From Paraspadella gotoi (taxonomy: Eukaryota; Chaetognatha), in the NCBI GenBank assembly GCA_051294375.1, contig CM119269.1:10832883-10896882 (forward strand): 64,000 nucleotides of DNA, given 5' to 3'. This document shows positions 36,546 to 49,319 of the stretch, piece after piece. The position numbers were made by a program, and so were the translations under genes. A model generated the notes under the pieces. That model made no database searches and was not told where the DNA came from. It was given only the letters and a program-made list of their open reading frames with translations. How positions within the stretch are numbered: the first letter of the stretch is position 1; every line of letters begins with the position of its first letter.

Positions 36546-36800
36546 GATGCAGAGAGTCAAAAATGTGTCTTATTGATTGAAATGTCATTGAACCTGCAGT
36601 TGCACAAACAATCTTGACCATGGTAAAATAGTGTTAAGAAATGAAAATAGATGCTACATATATGAGAATGAATTGAATTAATCAAATGAGAAATAAGAAT
36701 CTTCACAAATTTTAATAAATAGTTTATGATAGTAAACCTTATTAATTTTGTTTAGAACAAAAAAATATTTTATGTGGCGCTCTTTAAAACAATTTCTTAT

Positions 36801-36808
36801 ATGCAAAT
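36801..36808. promoter_or_regulatory. Octamer (distal sequence element) of U2 copy 1
   Basis: ATGCAAAT on the plus strand (ATTTGCAT in the direction of transcription) lies about 256-263 bp upstream of the U2 5' end. Vertebrate U2 genes carry an octamer DSE at about the same distance. It is repeated in the other units, for example 37755-37762, embedded in TTATATGCAAATGAGTC. Confidence 0.6.
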
Positions 36809-37309
36809 GAGTCAATGACTGAAACATAAAGGAACAGGTTCCAAATCATCATCATGATTAAAAGATTAAACAATTGAACAATTTAACATTCATGAAGATC
36901 TACCATATTTGAAATCAATTGGAAATTAAACTATTATTAAAATTCATGTAAGCAACCACTATTATAACATTGTCATTTACCCCTATTCAATATTTGTTAC
37001 TTATTTAAAAGGTAAATTTCCCACATATCAGTAGAGAAAATTTGAAAAAGAAAATTATAAAAATTAACTTGAATTTGAATGGAAAATGCAATAATTATTT
37101 TGTCAGAGACCGTCTTTCTTTCTAATCTCATACTTTTAATGATTTCATAAGTTTTCAATAAAAAAAACACCTCTTTTTGATTAAATTAAAAGCGCAGACG
37201 TTTCAGAATTTACTTGTATTATATTCACCCTTATTTCAAAGATTCTTACCCTTTTTGTATTTATTTTTTGAAGTAATATTGATTTGTTATCAATTAAATT
37301 CACCCTTAA

Positions 37310-37501
37310 GGGTGATGGGCCAACCCCGGAGGTAGTGCAATACCGGGTTAACCCGTGGAGGAAGTAGTGCAAGCACTGAACACTCCTCCTATGCTCAAAA
37401 ATCAGTTTAACATTCTGGGCCCGCAGTGCGAACCGTATCAGATATTAAGCTGATAAGAACAGTACTACACTTTGATCTTAGCCAAAAGGCCGAGAAGCGA
37501 T
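37310..37501 (-). ncRNA. U2 snRNA, copy 2
   Basis: Same as copy 1 but with one base missing just after GTAGTA (ACAGTACTACAC instead of ACAGATACTACAC on the plus strand). The branch-site-pairing GTAGTA itself is intact. 956 bp from copy 1. Confidence 0.95.
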
Positions 37502-38275
37502 GATGCAGAAAGTCAAAAATGTGTCTTATTGATTGAAATGTCATTGAACCTGCAGTTGCACAAACAATCTTGACCATGGTAAAATAGTGTTAGGAAATGA
37601 AAATAGATGCTACATATATGAAAATAAATTGAATTAATCAAATGAGAAATAAGAATCTTCACAAATTTTAATAAATAGTTATGATAGTAAACCTTAGTAA
37701 TTTTGTTTAGAACAAAAAAATATTTTAGTGGCGCTCTTTAAAACAATTTCTTATATGCAAATGAGTCAATGACTGAAACATAAAGGAACAGGTTCCAAAT
37801 CATCATCATGATTAAAAGATTAAACAATTGAACATTCATGAAGATCTACCATATTTGAAATCAATTGGAAATTAAACTTTTATTAAAATTCATGTAAGCA
37901 ACCACTATTATAACATTGTCATTTACCCCTATTCAATATTGTTACTTATTTAAAGGTAAATTTCCCACATATCAGTAGAGAAAATTTGAAAAAGAAAATT
38001 ATAAAAAATTAACTTGAATTTGAATGGAAAATGCAATAATTATTTTTGTCAGAGACCGTCTTTCTTTCTAATATCATACTTTTAATGATTTCATAAGTTT
38101 TCAAAAAAAAACACCTCTTTTTGATTAAATTAAAAGTGCAGACCTTTCAAAAAATTTGCCTTTCACTTTTTGATTTACTTGTATTATATTCACCCCTTAT
38201 TTTAAAGATTCTGAACCTTTTTGTATTATTTTTTTGAAGTAATATTGATTTGTTATCAATTAAATTCACCCTTAA

Positions 38276-38466
38276 GGTGATGGGCCAAACCCGGAGGTAG
38301 TGCAATACCGGGTTAACCCGTGGAGGAAGTAGTGCAAGCACTGAACACTCCTCCTATGCTCAAAAATCAGTTTAATATTCTGGGCCCGCAGTGCGAACCT
38401 ATCAGATATTAAGCTGATAAGAACAGATACTACACTTTGATCTTAGCCAAAAGGCCGAGAAGCGAT
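38276..38466 (-). ncRNA. U2 snRNA, copy 3
   Basis: Full-length with all U2 landmarks. Small differences: GAACCTATCAG lacks one G, and the 3'-flanking TTAAGGTG lacks one G. These single-base losses could be real or residual assembly error. Confidence 0.95.
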
Positions 38467-39247
38467 GATGCAGAGAGTCAAAAATGGGTCTTATTGATTG
38501 AAATGTCATTGAACCTGCGGTTGCACAAACAATCTTGACCATGGTAAAATAGTGTTAAGAAATGAAAAAGATGCTACATATATGAGAATGAATTGAATTA
38601 ATCAAATGAGAAATAAGAATCTTCACAAATTTAATAAATAGTTATGATAGTAAACCTTAGTAATTTTGTTTAGAACAAAAAAATATTTTATGTGGCGCTC
38701 TTTAAAACAATTTCTTATATGCAAATGAGTCAATGACTGAAACATAAAGGAACAGTTTCCAAATCATCATCATGATTAAAAGATTAAACAATTGAACAAT
38801 TTAACATTCATGAAGATCTACCATATTTGAAATCAATTGGAAATTAAACTATTATTAAAATTCATGTAAGCAACCACTATTATAACATTGTCATTTACCC
38901 CTATTCAAATTTTTTTACTTATTTAAAAGGTAAATTTCCACACATATCAGTAGAGAAAATTTGAAAAAGAAAATTATAAAAAATTAACTTGAATTTGAAT
39001 GGAAAATGCAATAATTATTTTTGTCAGAGACCGTTTTCTTTCTAATATCATACTTTTAATGATTTCATAAGTTTTCAAAAAAAAACACCTCTTTTTGATT
39101 AAATTAAAAGTGCAGACCTTTCAGAAAAGTTTGCCTTTCACTTTTTGATTTACTTGTATTATATTCACCCCTTATTTCAAAGATTCTGAACCTTTTTGTA
39201 TTTATTTTGAAGTATATTGATTTGTTATCAATTAAATTCACCCTTAA

Positions 39248-39440
39248 GGGTGATGGGCCAACCCCGGAGGTAGTGCAATACCGGGTTAACCCATGGAGGA
39301 AGTAGTGCAAGCACTGAACACTCCTCCTATGCTCAAATATCAGTTTAATATTCTGGGCCCGCAGTGCGAACCGTATCAGATATTAAGCTGATAAGAACAG
39401 ATACTACACTTTGATCTTAGCCAAAAGGCCGAGAAGCGAT
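39248..39440 (-). ncRNA. U2 snRNA, copy 4
   Basis: Full-length, 193 nt, closest to the array consensus. Substitutions at CAAATATCAG (others CAAAAATCAG), which falls in the Sm-site region, and at ACCCATGG (others ACCCGTGG). Confidence 0.95.
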
Positions 39441-40226
39441 GATGCAGAGAGTCAAAAATGTGTCTTATTGATTGAAATGTCATTGAACCTGCGTTGCACA
39501 AACAATCTTGACCATGGTAAAATAGTGTTAAGAAATGAAAATAGATGCTACATATATGAGAATGAATTGAATTAATCAAATGAGAAATAAGAATCTTCAC
39601 AAATTTTAATAAATAGTTATATAGTAAACCTTAGTAATTTTGTTTAGAACAAAAAAAATATTTTATGTGGCGCCTTTTAAAACAATTTCTTATATGCAAA
39701 TGAGTCAATGACTGAAACATAAAGGAACAGGTTCCAAATCATCATCATGATTAAAAGATTAAACAATTGAACAATTTAACATTCATGAAGTCTACCATAT
39801 TTGAAATCAATTGGAAATTAAACTATTATAAAAATTCATGTAAGCAACCACTATTATAACATTGTCATTTACCCCTATTCAATATTTGTTACTTATTTAA
39901 AAGGTAAATTTCCCACATATCAGTAGAGAAAATTTGAAAAAGAAAATTATAAAAAATTAACTTGAATTTGAATGGAAAATGCAATAATTATTTTTGTCAG
40001 AGACCGTCTTTCTTTCTAATATCATACTTTTAATGATTTCATAAGTTTTCAAAAAAAAAAACACCTCTTTTTGATTAAATTAAAAGTGCAGACCTTTCAG
40101 AAAAGTTTGCCTTTCACTTTTTGATTTACTTGTATTATATTCACCCCTTATTTTAAAGATTCTGAACCTTTTTGTATTTATTTTTTGAAGTAATATTGAT
40201 TTGTTATCAATTAAATTCACCCTTAA

Positions 40227-40415
40227 GGGTGATGGGCCAACCCGGAGGTAGTGCAATACCGGGTTAACGTGAGGAAGTAGTGCAAGCACTGAACACTCCT
40301 CCTATGCTCAAAAAAACAGTTTAATATTCTGGGCCCGCAGTGCGAACCGTATCAGATATTAAGCTGATAAGAACAGATACTACACTTTGATCTTAGCAAA
40401 AGGCCGAGAAGCGAT
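40227..40415 (-). ncRNA. U2 snRNA, copy 5
   Basis: U2 with several short deletions: TTAGCAAAAGG lacks one C in the 5' stem-loop, and the 3' domain reads GGGTTAACGTGAGG. It may be a non-functional unit or partly unpolished sequence, as it lies just before the gap. Confidence 0.85.
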
Positions 40416-41199
40416 GATGCAGAGAGTCAAAAATGTGTCTTATTGATTGAAATGTCATTGACCTGCGGTTGCACAAACAATCTTGACCATGGTAAAATAG
40501 TGTTAAGAAATGAAAATAGATGCTACATATATGAAAATGAAATTGAATTAATCAAATGAGAAATAAGAATCTTCGCAAATTTTAATAAATAGTTATGATA
40601 GTAAACCTTAGTAATTTTGTTTAGAACAAAAAAATATTTTATGTGGCGCTCTTTAAAACAATTTTTATATGCAAATGAGTCAATGACTGAAACATAAAGG
40701 AACAGGTTCCAAATCATCATCATGATTAAAAGATTAAACAATTGAACAATTTAACATTCTTGAAGATCTACCATATTTGAAATCAATTGGAAATTAAACT
40801 ATTATTAAAATTCATGTAAGCAACCACTATTATACATTGTCATTTACCCCTATTCAATATTTGTTACTTATTTAAAAGGTAAATTTCCCACATATCAGTA
40901 GAGAAAAATTTGAAAAAGAAAATTATAAAAAATTAACTTGAATTTGAATGGAAAATGCAATAATTATTTTTGTCAGAGACCGTCTTTCTTTCTAATATCA
41001 TACTTTTAATGATTTCATAAGTTTTCAAAAAAAAAACCTCTTTTTGATTAAATTAAAAGTGCAGACGTTTCAGAAAAGTTTGCCTTTCACTTTTTGATTT
41101 ACTTGTATTATATTCACCCCTTATTTCAAAGATTCTTAAGCTTTTTGTATTTATTTTTTGAAGTAATATTGATTTGGTATCAATTAAATTCACCCTTAA

Positions 41200-41217
41200 G
41201 GGTGATGGGCCAAACCC
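41200..41217 (-). ncRNA. U2 snRNA 3' end, copy 6, cut by gap
   Basis: Only the last 18 nt of a U2 gene (GGGTGATGGGCCAAACCC on the plus strand) remain before the run of Ns. Confidence 0.8.
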
Positions 41218-41317
41218 NNNNNNNNNNNNNNNNNNNNNNNNNNNNNNNNNNNNNNNNNNNNNNNNNNNNNNNNNNNNNNNNNNNNNNNNNNNNNNNNNNN
41301 NNNNNNNNNNNNNNNNN
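41218..41317. other. Assembly gap of exactly 100 Ns
   Basis: A placeholder of 100 Ns inside the U2 array. Sequence before it ends in a U2 gene, and sequence after it resumes upstream of the next U2 3' end, so the gap hides at least most of one unit and probably an unknown number. Confidence 0.97.
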
Positions 41318-41413
41318 TCACCCCTGTATTTCAAAGATTCGTTAAAACTTTTTGTATTTAATTTTTTGATAAAGCTAATATTGATTTGTTATCAATTAAT
41401 TCCCCTTTGAAGC

Positions 41414-41630
41414 GGTGATGGGCCAACCCCGGACGGTAGTGCGAATACGGCGTTAACCGGTGCGCAGGAAGAGTGCCATAGCTGACTGAACACTTCCTCC
41501 TATGCCCTCAAAAAATCAGTTTTTAACCATTCTGGGCGCCGCTGAACAGTGGCGACCGTATCAGATATTAAGCTGATAAAGAACGATACTACCACTTTGA
41601 TCTTTAGCCAGAAGGTCGCAGAAGCGAGAT
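41414..41630 (-). ncRNA. U2 snRNA copy 7, indel-ridden
   Basis: Recognisable U2 with many single-base insertions (for example GAAGGTCGCAGAAGCGAGAT for AAAGGCCGAGAAGCGAT). Flanking spacer shows the same error density, so this is most likely uncorrected read sequence rather than a diverged gene. Confidence 0.75.
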
Positions 41631-42470
41631 GATGCAGAAAGTTCAAAAGAATGTGTCTTATTGATTGAAATGTCATTGAACCTGCAGTTGCACAACTAAT
41701 CTTTGACCATTGGTAAACATAGTGTTGGAATGAAATAGATGCTACGATATATGGAAAGAAGTTGATAATTAACTAAGATGAGAAATTAAGAATCTTCACA
41801 AAATTTTAATAAATAGTACATATGATAGTAAACCTTAGCTAATTTTTGTTTAGATCAACAAAAAGATATTTTATGTGGCCGCCTCTTTTAAAACAATTTC
41901 TTATATTGGCAATGAGTCTAATGACTGAAAAAGAAAGAGCAACAGGTTCCAAAGTCATGACTTGCATGATTAAAAGATTAAACAATACTTGAACAATTTT
42001 AATGTACCATTAGTAAGATCTACCATATTGGAAATTCAATTCGGAAATTAAAACTTTTATTGTAAAGATTCATGTAAGCAATCCATGCTATATAACAATT
42101 GTCATTCTACCCCTTATTCAATATTTTTTTACTGGTGATTAAAAGGTAAATTTCCCACATATACAGTTAGGAGAAAATTTGAAAAGAAATTTATAAAAAA
42201 TTAACATTGAATTTGAATGGAATGCAATAATTATTTTGTCAGAGTACCGGTGCTTTCTTTCTAATATCATACTTTTAATGATTTCATAAGTTTTCAAAAA
42301 AAAAAACACCTCTTTTGATTAAATAAAAAGTGCAGACCTTCAGAAAAGTTTGCCTTTCACTTTTTGATTTACTTGCTATTATATTCACCTCCTTATTTCA
42401 AAGATTCTTAACCTTTTGTATTTATTTTTATGAGTAATATTGATTTGTTATCAATTAAATTCACCCTTAA

Positions 42471-42663
42471 GGGTGATGGGCCGAAGCCGGAGTAGTTTGC
42501 GATAACCGGGTTAACCCGGAGGAAGTAGTGCAAGCACTGAACACTCACTCCTATGCTCAAAATCATATAAGTATTCTGTGGCCGCAGTGCGGAACCGTAT
42601 CAGATATTAAGCTGATAAGAACAGATACACACTTTGATCTTAGCCAAAAGGCCGAGAAGCGAT
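42471..42663 (-). ncRNA. U2 snRNA copy 8, moderately corrupted
   Basis: U2 with the 5' end intact (TTAGCCAAAAGGCCGAGAAGCGAT on the plus strand apart from spacing) and scattered small indels elsewhere, as in neighbouring spacer. Confidence 0.8.
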
Positions 42664-43490
42664 GATGGCAGAGGAGTCAAAATGGGTCTTATTGATTGAA
42701 ATGTCATTGAACAAACTGCTGGTTGCACAGAACCAAATCTTGACCTATGGTAAAAATAGTTGTTAAGAAAATGAAAATAGATGCTACATGATATTGAGAA
42801 TGAATTTGAATTAAATCAAATGAGAAATAAGAATCTTCACAAAATTTTAATAAATAGTTATGATAGTATAACCTTGAGTATTGTTTTGAAACAAAATATT
42901 TAATGTGGGCCCCCTCTTTAAAACAATTTCTTATATGCAAATGAGTCAATGACTGAAAATAAAGGAACAGGTTCAAAATCATCTATCATGATTAAAAGAT
43001 TAAACAATTGAACAATTTAAACATTCATGAAAGTTCTACCATATTTGAAATCAATTGGAAATTAAACTTTTATTAAATCGTCATGTAAGAAACACTATGA
43101 CTATAACATTGTCATTACCTCCCTATTCAAGATGTCGTACTATTTAAAGTGTAAATTTCCCAACATTTCAGGTGAAGAAAATTTGACAAAAGAAAATTAT
43201 AAAAAATTAACTTGGAAGTTTGAATGGCAAAATGCTAATAATTATTTTTGTCGAGATCCGACTTTCATTCTGAGATATCATACTTTATAGTTTCATTAAG
43301 TTTTCAAAAACAAAACACCTGTTTGATCGTAAATTTAAGAATGGCGCAACGTTTCAGAAAAGTTTTGCCTTTCACTTTTTTGATTTACTGTGGTATTATT
43401 TCACCCCTTATTTCAAAGATTTCTTAACCTTTATTGCTACTTATTTGTGAAGTAATATTGATTTGCTTATCAATTAAAATTCACCCTTAG

Positions 43491-43708
43491 GGGTGATGAG
43501 GCCAAACCCGGACAGGTAGTGCAATACCGGGGTAACCCGCGTGGCAGGAAGTTATGTGCAAGGCATCTGAACCTCATCCTATGCTCATAAATCATATTTA
43601 ATTATTCTGGCCCGCCAGCTAGCGAACCGTATCAGTTGACTTAAGCGTGATTTTAAGAACATGAACTTACACTTGATATCTTAGCCAAAAGGCCGGAGAA
43701 GCTCCGAT
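43491..43708 (-). ncRNA. U2 snRNA copy 9, indel-ridden
   Basis: U2 landmarks present but with inserted bases throughout (GGCCGGAGAAGCTCCGAT at the 5' end). Likely uncorrected sequence. Confidence 0.75.
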
Positions 43709-44618
43709 GATGCAGTAGAGTCAAAAAAGAGTAACTATTAAAAAAATGATCTGAAATCGTCATTGTGAACTGTCGCCGGTCTTGCCAAGGCACACTCTTG
43801 ACCATGGTAAAATTAGTGTATCAAAAGAAAATGAATTACTAGGATGCCTACATATATAGAATGGAATTGAATTAAGTCAAATGAGTAATATAAGAATTCA
43901 CTTCAGCCCAAATTTAAAATAGTTAGATAGTAAACCTTTAAGTAAATTCTGTTATAAACAAAAAAACAATTGTATGCTGGCGCCCTCGTTTAAAACTAAT
44001 TCTTATATGCCAAATAGTTCAATTGACTGGATACTAAAGGAACAGGTTCCCAAATCGTATCAATCGATGATGTTAAAATATAAAACGAATAGAAACTATT
44101 TAACATTCATTGAGACAGATCTACTGCATATCTTGAAATCTATTTTGGATAATTAAACTATTATTATTAAAAATATCATGTAAGCAATCCACTATTATAA
44201 GCGATGTGTTCAATAAAATCTTACCCTATTCAATATTTGTTACTTATTTAAAAGGTTAAAGTACCCACATATGAGTAGGAGAAAGAATGTTGAAAAACGC
44301 CAAATATTTTATTAAAAAATTAACTTGAATTTCTGAATGGAAATGCCGACGATACTGATTATTTTTGTCTTCATGAGGAACCGCACTTTCTTTCTTAATA
44401 TCATACTTTTAATCTATTTCATAAGTGTTTCAAAAAAAAACACCTCTTTTGCATTAAATTAAAAGTGCCATGAACCTGGTTCAGAAAAGTTTGCCTTTCA
44501 CTTTTGATTTACTTGCATTATATTCACCCCATTATTTCAAAGATTGCTAACCTTCTTTGCCTATTTATTTTTATGAAGTATATATTGATATTGTTATCAA
44601 TTAAATTCACCGCATTAA

Positions 44619-44843
44619 GGGTGTATGCGGCCAAACCCGGGAGGTAGCTGCGAATCCGGGTTAACCCGGTGCGAGGAAGTTAGTGCCAAGCAGCTGAACC
44701 TCATCCTGATGCCTCAAAATTATCAACTTTAATATTCTTGGCTCCCGCCAGTGCGGAAACGCGTATCAGTATATTAAAGGCTGATGAAGAACATGATAGC
44801 TACGACTATTTGTCTTAGCCAAAAGGACCTGAGAGAGAACGAT
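44619..44843 (-). ncRNA. U2 snRNA copy 10, heavily indel-ridden
   Basis: The most corrupted copy, swollen to about 225 nt by insertions. Order of U2 blocks is preserved. Adjacent spacer is similarly swollen. Confidence 0.7.
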
Positions 44844-45853
44844 GATTGCAGAGAGTCAATAAATGGAATATAGACGTGTCTTATGAAATTGATTTAATGT
44901 CTATGTTGACTTGTGCGCTCGCGGTATAATTGCGACAAACAATCTTATGAACGTCGTATGAGTAAATAAGGCTTAGTGAAGAGAAATGATTGAAATTATG
45001 GTGTATGTTGATATGAGCTAGCAGATCTGATTGAAGAGGTATGAGAGTTGAGATGTTTAATGTTCAGAGATGAGGATAATATAAGATTTCCTTGATCAAA
45101 TTTTTAATAAATAGTGATTATGTGATAGCTTAGAACATATCTTAGTAATTTTGTTGAGTAGAACAATGAAAAAATATTTTAATGCTGGCCGCTCTTTTTT
45201 AAAAACAATTTCTTCGATTATGCCAAAATGATTGGTCACATGACTGTGTTAAACATTAAAGCGAGACAGTCGTTGCCAAATCTATCATCTTTATGATTAA
45301 AAGATTAAACAATTGAACAATTTAGACATGTCTAATGGAAGAATATGACCATTTATTTTGCAAATTCAATTGGAAATTTAAACTCGAATTATTAGAATAT
45401 TAGATTGTAAGCTAACCTAATCGTATTATTTAACTCTTGTCTATACCCCTAATTCATATATGTTGCCTTATCGTGTATTGTAAAAGCCGTAAATTTCCCA
45501 CGATAATCAGTTAGAGGAAATATTTTGAAAAAGAAAATTAAAAAAGATTAACTTGAATTGAATGCGAAAATGCGACTATTAATTATTTTTTGTGTTTCAA
45601 GAGAACGACTTCCTCTTCTAGATTCATTGCAATAATGACTTTTTAATGATTTTCATTATTAATGTTTTTCAAAAAAAAAACTACAACGTCTTTTTGATTA
45701 ATTAATAATGTGCAGACCTTCAGAAAATTTTGCCCTTTCATCTTTTTTGATTTACTTGTATTATATTCACCCCTTATTTCAAAGATTAAGAACCTTTTTT
45801 TATTTTTTTTTTTGAAGTAATATTGATTTGTTATCAATTAAATTCATCCTTAA

Positions 45854-46046
45854 GGGTGATGGGCCAAACCCGGAGGTAGTGCAATACCGGGTTAACCCGT
45901 GGAGGAAGTAGTGCAAGCACTGAACTCTCCTCCTATGCTCAAAAGTCAGTTTAATATTCTGGGCTCGCAGTGCGAACCGTATCAGATATTAAGCTGATAA
46001 GAACGGATACTACACTTTGATCTTAGCCAAAAGGCCGAGAAGCGAT
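45854..46046 (-). ncRNA. U2 snRNA, copy 11 (last)
   Basis: Clean 193-nt U2 at the far end of the array, with three or four substitutions relative to copy 4 (for example GGGCTCGCAG and GAACTCTCC). The spacer downstream on the plus strand follows the unit for about 340 bp, then diverges near 46380-46425, which marks the array edge. Confidence 0.95.
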
Positions 46047-47261
46047 GATGCAGAGAGTCAAAAATGGGTCTTATTGATTGAAATGTCATTGAACCTGCGG
46101 TTGCACAAACAATCTTGACCATGGTAAAATAGTGTTAAGAAATGAATATAGATGCTACATATATGAGAATGAATTGCATTAATCAAATGAGAAATAATAA
46201 TCTTCACAAATTTTAAAAATAGTTATGATAGTAAACCTTAGAAATTTTGTATAGAACAAAAAAATATTTTATGTGGCGCTCTTTAAAACAATTTCTTATA
46301 TGCAAATGAGTCAATGACTGAAACATAAAAGAACAGGTTCCAAATCATCATCATGATTAAAAGATTAAACAATTGAACAACAAATTTACTTTCGTGAAGA
46401 TGTACCATATTTAAAATCAATTATAGCAATTTATTGATGCGGTAATCGTAGATACGATAATAATCGATCATTAATCTTCGATACAATGACGTCCCATGAC
46501 AAACATAACTCATAATAACTAGAGATCATAACATTATAAATCATAACATAACATAATCAATTAAAAAAATCAATCAATAATTTTACCAAATTAACAATCA
46601 ATCAATCAACCAATCAATCAGAGAGAGAAATTCAAATATATGTCTTCTGGTTTTCTAATTTAAACTCTTTTCCATTCCTACGATTCCATCCAAAATTTAT
46701 ATCCTGCTTAATCACACACACAATTCTATTTTAATTTAGCTATCCAATTTTTAAGAAATATAATAATTATGAGTATACATAAGTAAAAAAAAATTATTTC
46801 AATACTACTTTTGTATTTTTCCATTCAAACCCATTTCCTCTCGCACGATTCCGTCGACACTTTATGGAAAAGCAAAAAAAAAAACAAAAAACAAAACAAA
46901 AAAACAAGGACAAAAAACAATAATAGCTCCGTCATAAAGGGAGAAGGGGCAGGTCGTACCCTTGGAAAGTTTTACGGTCTTTCCTACGCGCGGAGGGTTG
47001 AACTGGGACCCGAACGAATACTGCACGAGGACTACTTGGGGAATTGAAGGGGAAAAAATATATGGCGATAGAAATGGGAGGGCAGTACTGGCAAAGGTCG
47101 AGAGGTCGGTACGGGCGTGAAGCGAGTGCCGAATATCAATGAGAGGTAAATACTAAGAAAGTCTCCAAAATATGTACAAAATCGTATATTGTTTCTTGTT
47201 GTTTGGATTAGAAGGCGAGTGTTTATTTTTTTTTTTCAGAATACGGTTTAGTAAGGGACAA

Positions 47262-47350
47262 AGAAATTTGTATTGTAATATTTACAAACAACGATTTTTA
47301 TTTATGTACATGTTTCGACACTATTCTCTATTTTCGAGCCTTCATCAGCG
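47262..47350 (-). ncRNA. Degenerate hammerhead-like motif
   Basis: On the minus strand: GCGCTGATGAAGGCTCGAAAAT, then GTGTCGAAACATGTACAT and AAAAATCGTTGT. The CUGAUGA and GAAACAUGUA blocks and the AAAAATCGTTGT phrase match the element at 35912-36066, but helix II pairs poorly. It is therefore a related, probably inactive copy. Confidence 0.5.
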
Positions 47351-48392
47351 CTTTTTGACATTTTTACAAAAGACAAAGACACAAAATTTGCTGATTATCG
47401 GTATAACTGGTGCCGGATTTCCTATTGAACAGTACAGTAGTACAGCATAAAACAACTACGTTTGACGCGACGGCTGCATTATTTTCATCCTAAAAAAGGT
47501 TTAATATGTAGATAATATCCTATGTGCCCTCGTTGAATCTGGTTATATTAAAATAAAAATATACATTCCATAACTCTCTTCATTTGCTCCTTATAAACGA
47601 CGCCAGACCCCTCCCACTCCCGCGATTCGATTCAGTTCCCCCAACCAAAATTGCGAGAAATTTACGGCCGAAATGAATTTCCGCTTCCGAGGGGGAGTGA
47701 AGGGCGGGAGTCTTACCCGCCTGCCCACCCAACGACCAACTCTTCCCCCACCGCCTCCCGCCCTGGAGCAATCTCAAGCCACCGACCCGCATAAACAGGA
47801 CATAAACAAGACTCGCGAAATCTTGTTCAATCCGCGACTCTCAGCTTGACTCGACATCCGGACTTGTTTATTGTCTCGATAGAATTATGTGGGAATTACA
47901 TCCTTGCGCCGCTTTTCGGTGTGTGTGGGGGGGGAGGGGGGAATGCCGAAAATGAGGAGAGAGGGATATATATCTATAAAGATCCAATCATCTCGGTGGA
48001 AAGGAGGAAGAAAGCGTTCATACAGTTATGTCCGAAAAACAAAACTAGTTAGCCTGATGTACTTTCGAATGTGGATTATGGAAGATACAAAACGCTCTAT
48101 GGGACAATAATTTGCACTGAAATGATATACTAAAATTCATATAAGAAAAACAACAGATTGTACGTACCGGACTAAAGTCGTCCAAACATAACATAGAAAC
48201 TTCAAAAATTCACCTGCGTTGTCTTTTACCGCAACGGATCGATCCCTCGCGAAAAATATTTTGTTTCTTCAATGGAAAAAGCCGACGCAAACGAGTCAAG
48301 CAAACATCTGAAAGACTACAGGAAAAACGGGATGGTGCAATGAAGAGATGGTTATGGGAAAAAAGCTCATGACGTTACAGACGAACGGAATT

Positions 48393-48393
<1 letters not shown>

Positions 48394-48434
<41 letters not shown>
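48394..48434. repeat. Poly-A run
   Basis: 41 consecutive As. It could be the tail of an old retrotransposed sequence, but the upstream flank has no recognisable source. Confidence 0.8.
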
Positions 48435-48435
<1 letters not shown>

Positions 48436-49227
48436 CGGGGAAAAAAATAAAGTGAAGACGATGAATTTTAATGGGTTTCGGGTACGAGCAGCTTTTCTTT
48501 TGATGTTTACTTCGAAGAAAGGAACGACACAAAATTAGCCCCCGAATATTTTTCTCGTAATGGGAAGTTAATTTTTTTTAAAGAGACGTTAAAACGGTTT
48601 CCCGTCATACAAAAAAAAAATGCCAGAAACACGTGACTTATAAAGAATTGTTTAGCAATTCATGAGCCTTGCCTTGTTTAATTTATTTTATACAAACTTT
48701 TTTAGAGTAAAAAAGTAAATGTTAGGCGACTTCAATCGAAGGAAGTATGAAGACAGACGGGAGATCCGAAGTTTTGTTATTTGTGATGTGTTCTGCCGAT
48801 GGCTAAGTGGCTCTAAACATTACCTTTTAAAAAAGCCAATATATTCTAGTAGACTAATCAGTAGAGAAGCCCAAAAATGACTTAACTACAAGCTTGAGCC
48901 GTAAAAGTCTTAAAGAAATCATGTAGGAAACGAAATTCAATGTAGACTTGTATTTGCAGTACTCTAGTTTTTAACAAAAATCGACGTGATTTTTTACCCA
49001 CTGAGAAGTAACCGGAGAGCTTTCCTTGACCCTCACCTTCTCTTCTCTCCTCCTCCCCCCTCTATCTTGCTCACTTCACCATCGCTTCCCAATTCCATTC
49101 CCACGATCACCGATGCGCCTCGAAAGGTGCAAAGTGATTTGAACCTGACATAAACAAAATTGGATCCCAAGCGTTTGACCTTTTTCTGGCGCCAGTGAGA
49201 TTTTTTTCTCAGTCTCACAAAATCGTC

Positions 49228-49231
<4 letters not shown>

Positions 49232-49319
<88 letters not shown>

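Larger units (their letters stand above)
35690..46425 (-). repeat. Tandem U2 snRNA gene array, about 965-bp units
   Basis: Head-to-tail units, all transcribed from the minus strand. 5' ends of the U2 genes at 36545, 37501, 38466, 39440 and 40415 are spaced 956-975 bp. After a gap the array continues with 5' ends near 41630, 42663, 43708, 44843 and 46046. Spacer sequence is conserved between units and includes an octamer upstream of each gene. This concerted organisation is typical of animal snRNA multigene arrays. Confidence 0.95.

Noticed and set aside
41414-44843. U2 pseudogenes as an explanation for the divergent copies
   Set aside because: Indels occur at equal density in RNA and spacer and are mostly insertions, which fits uncorrected reads better than evolutionary decay.
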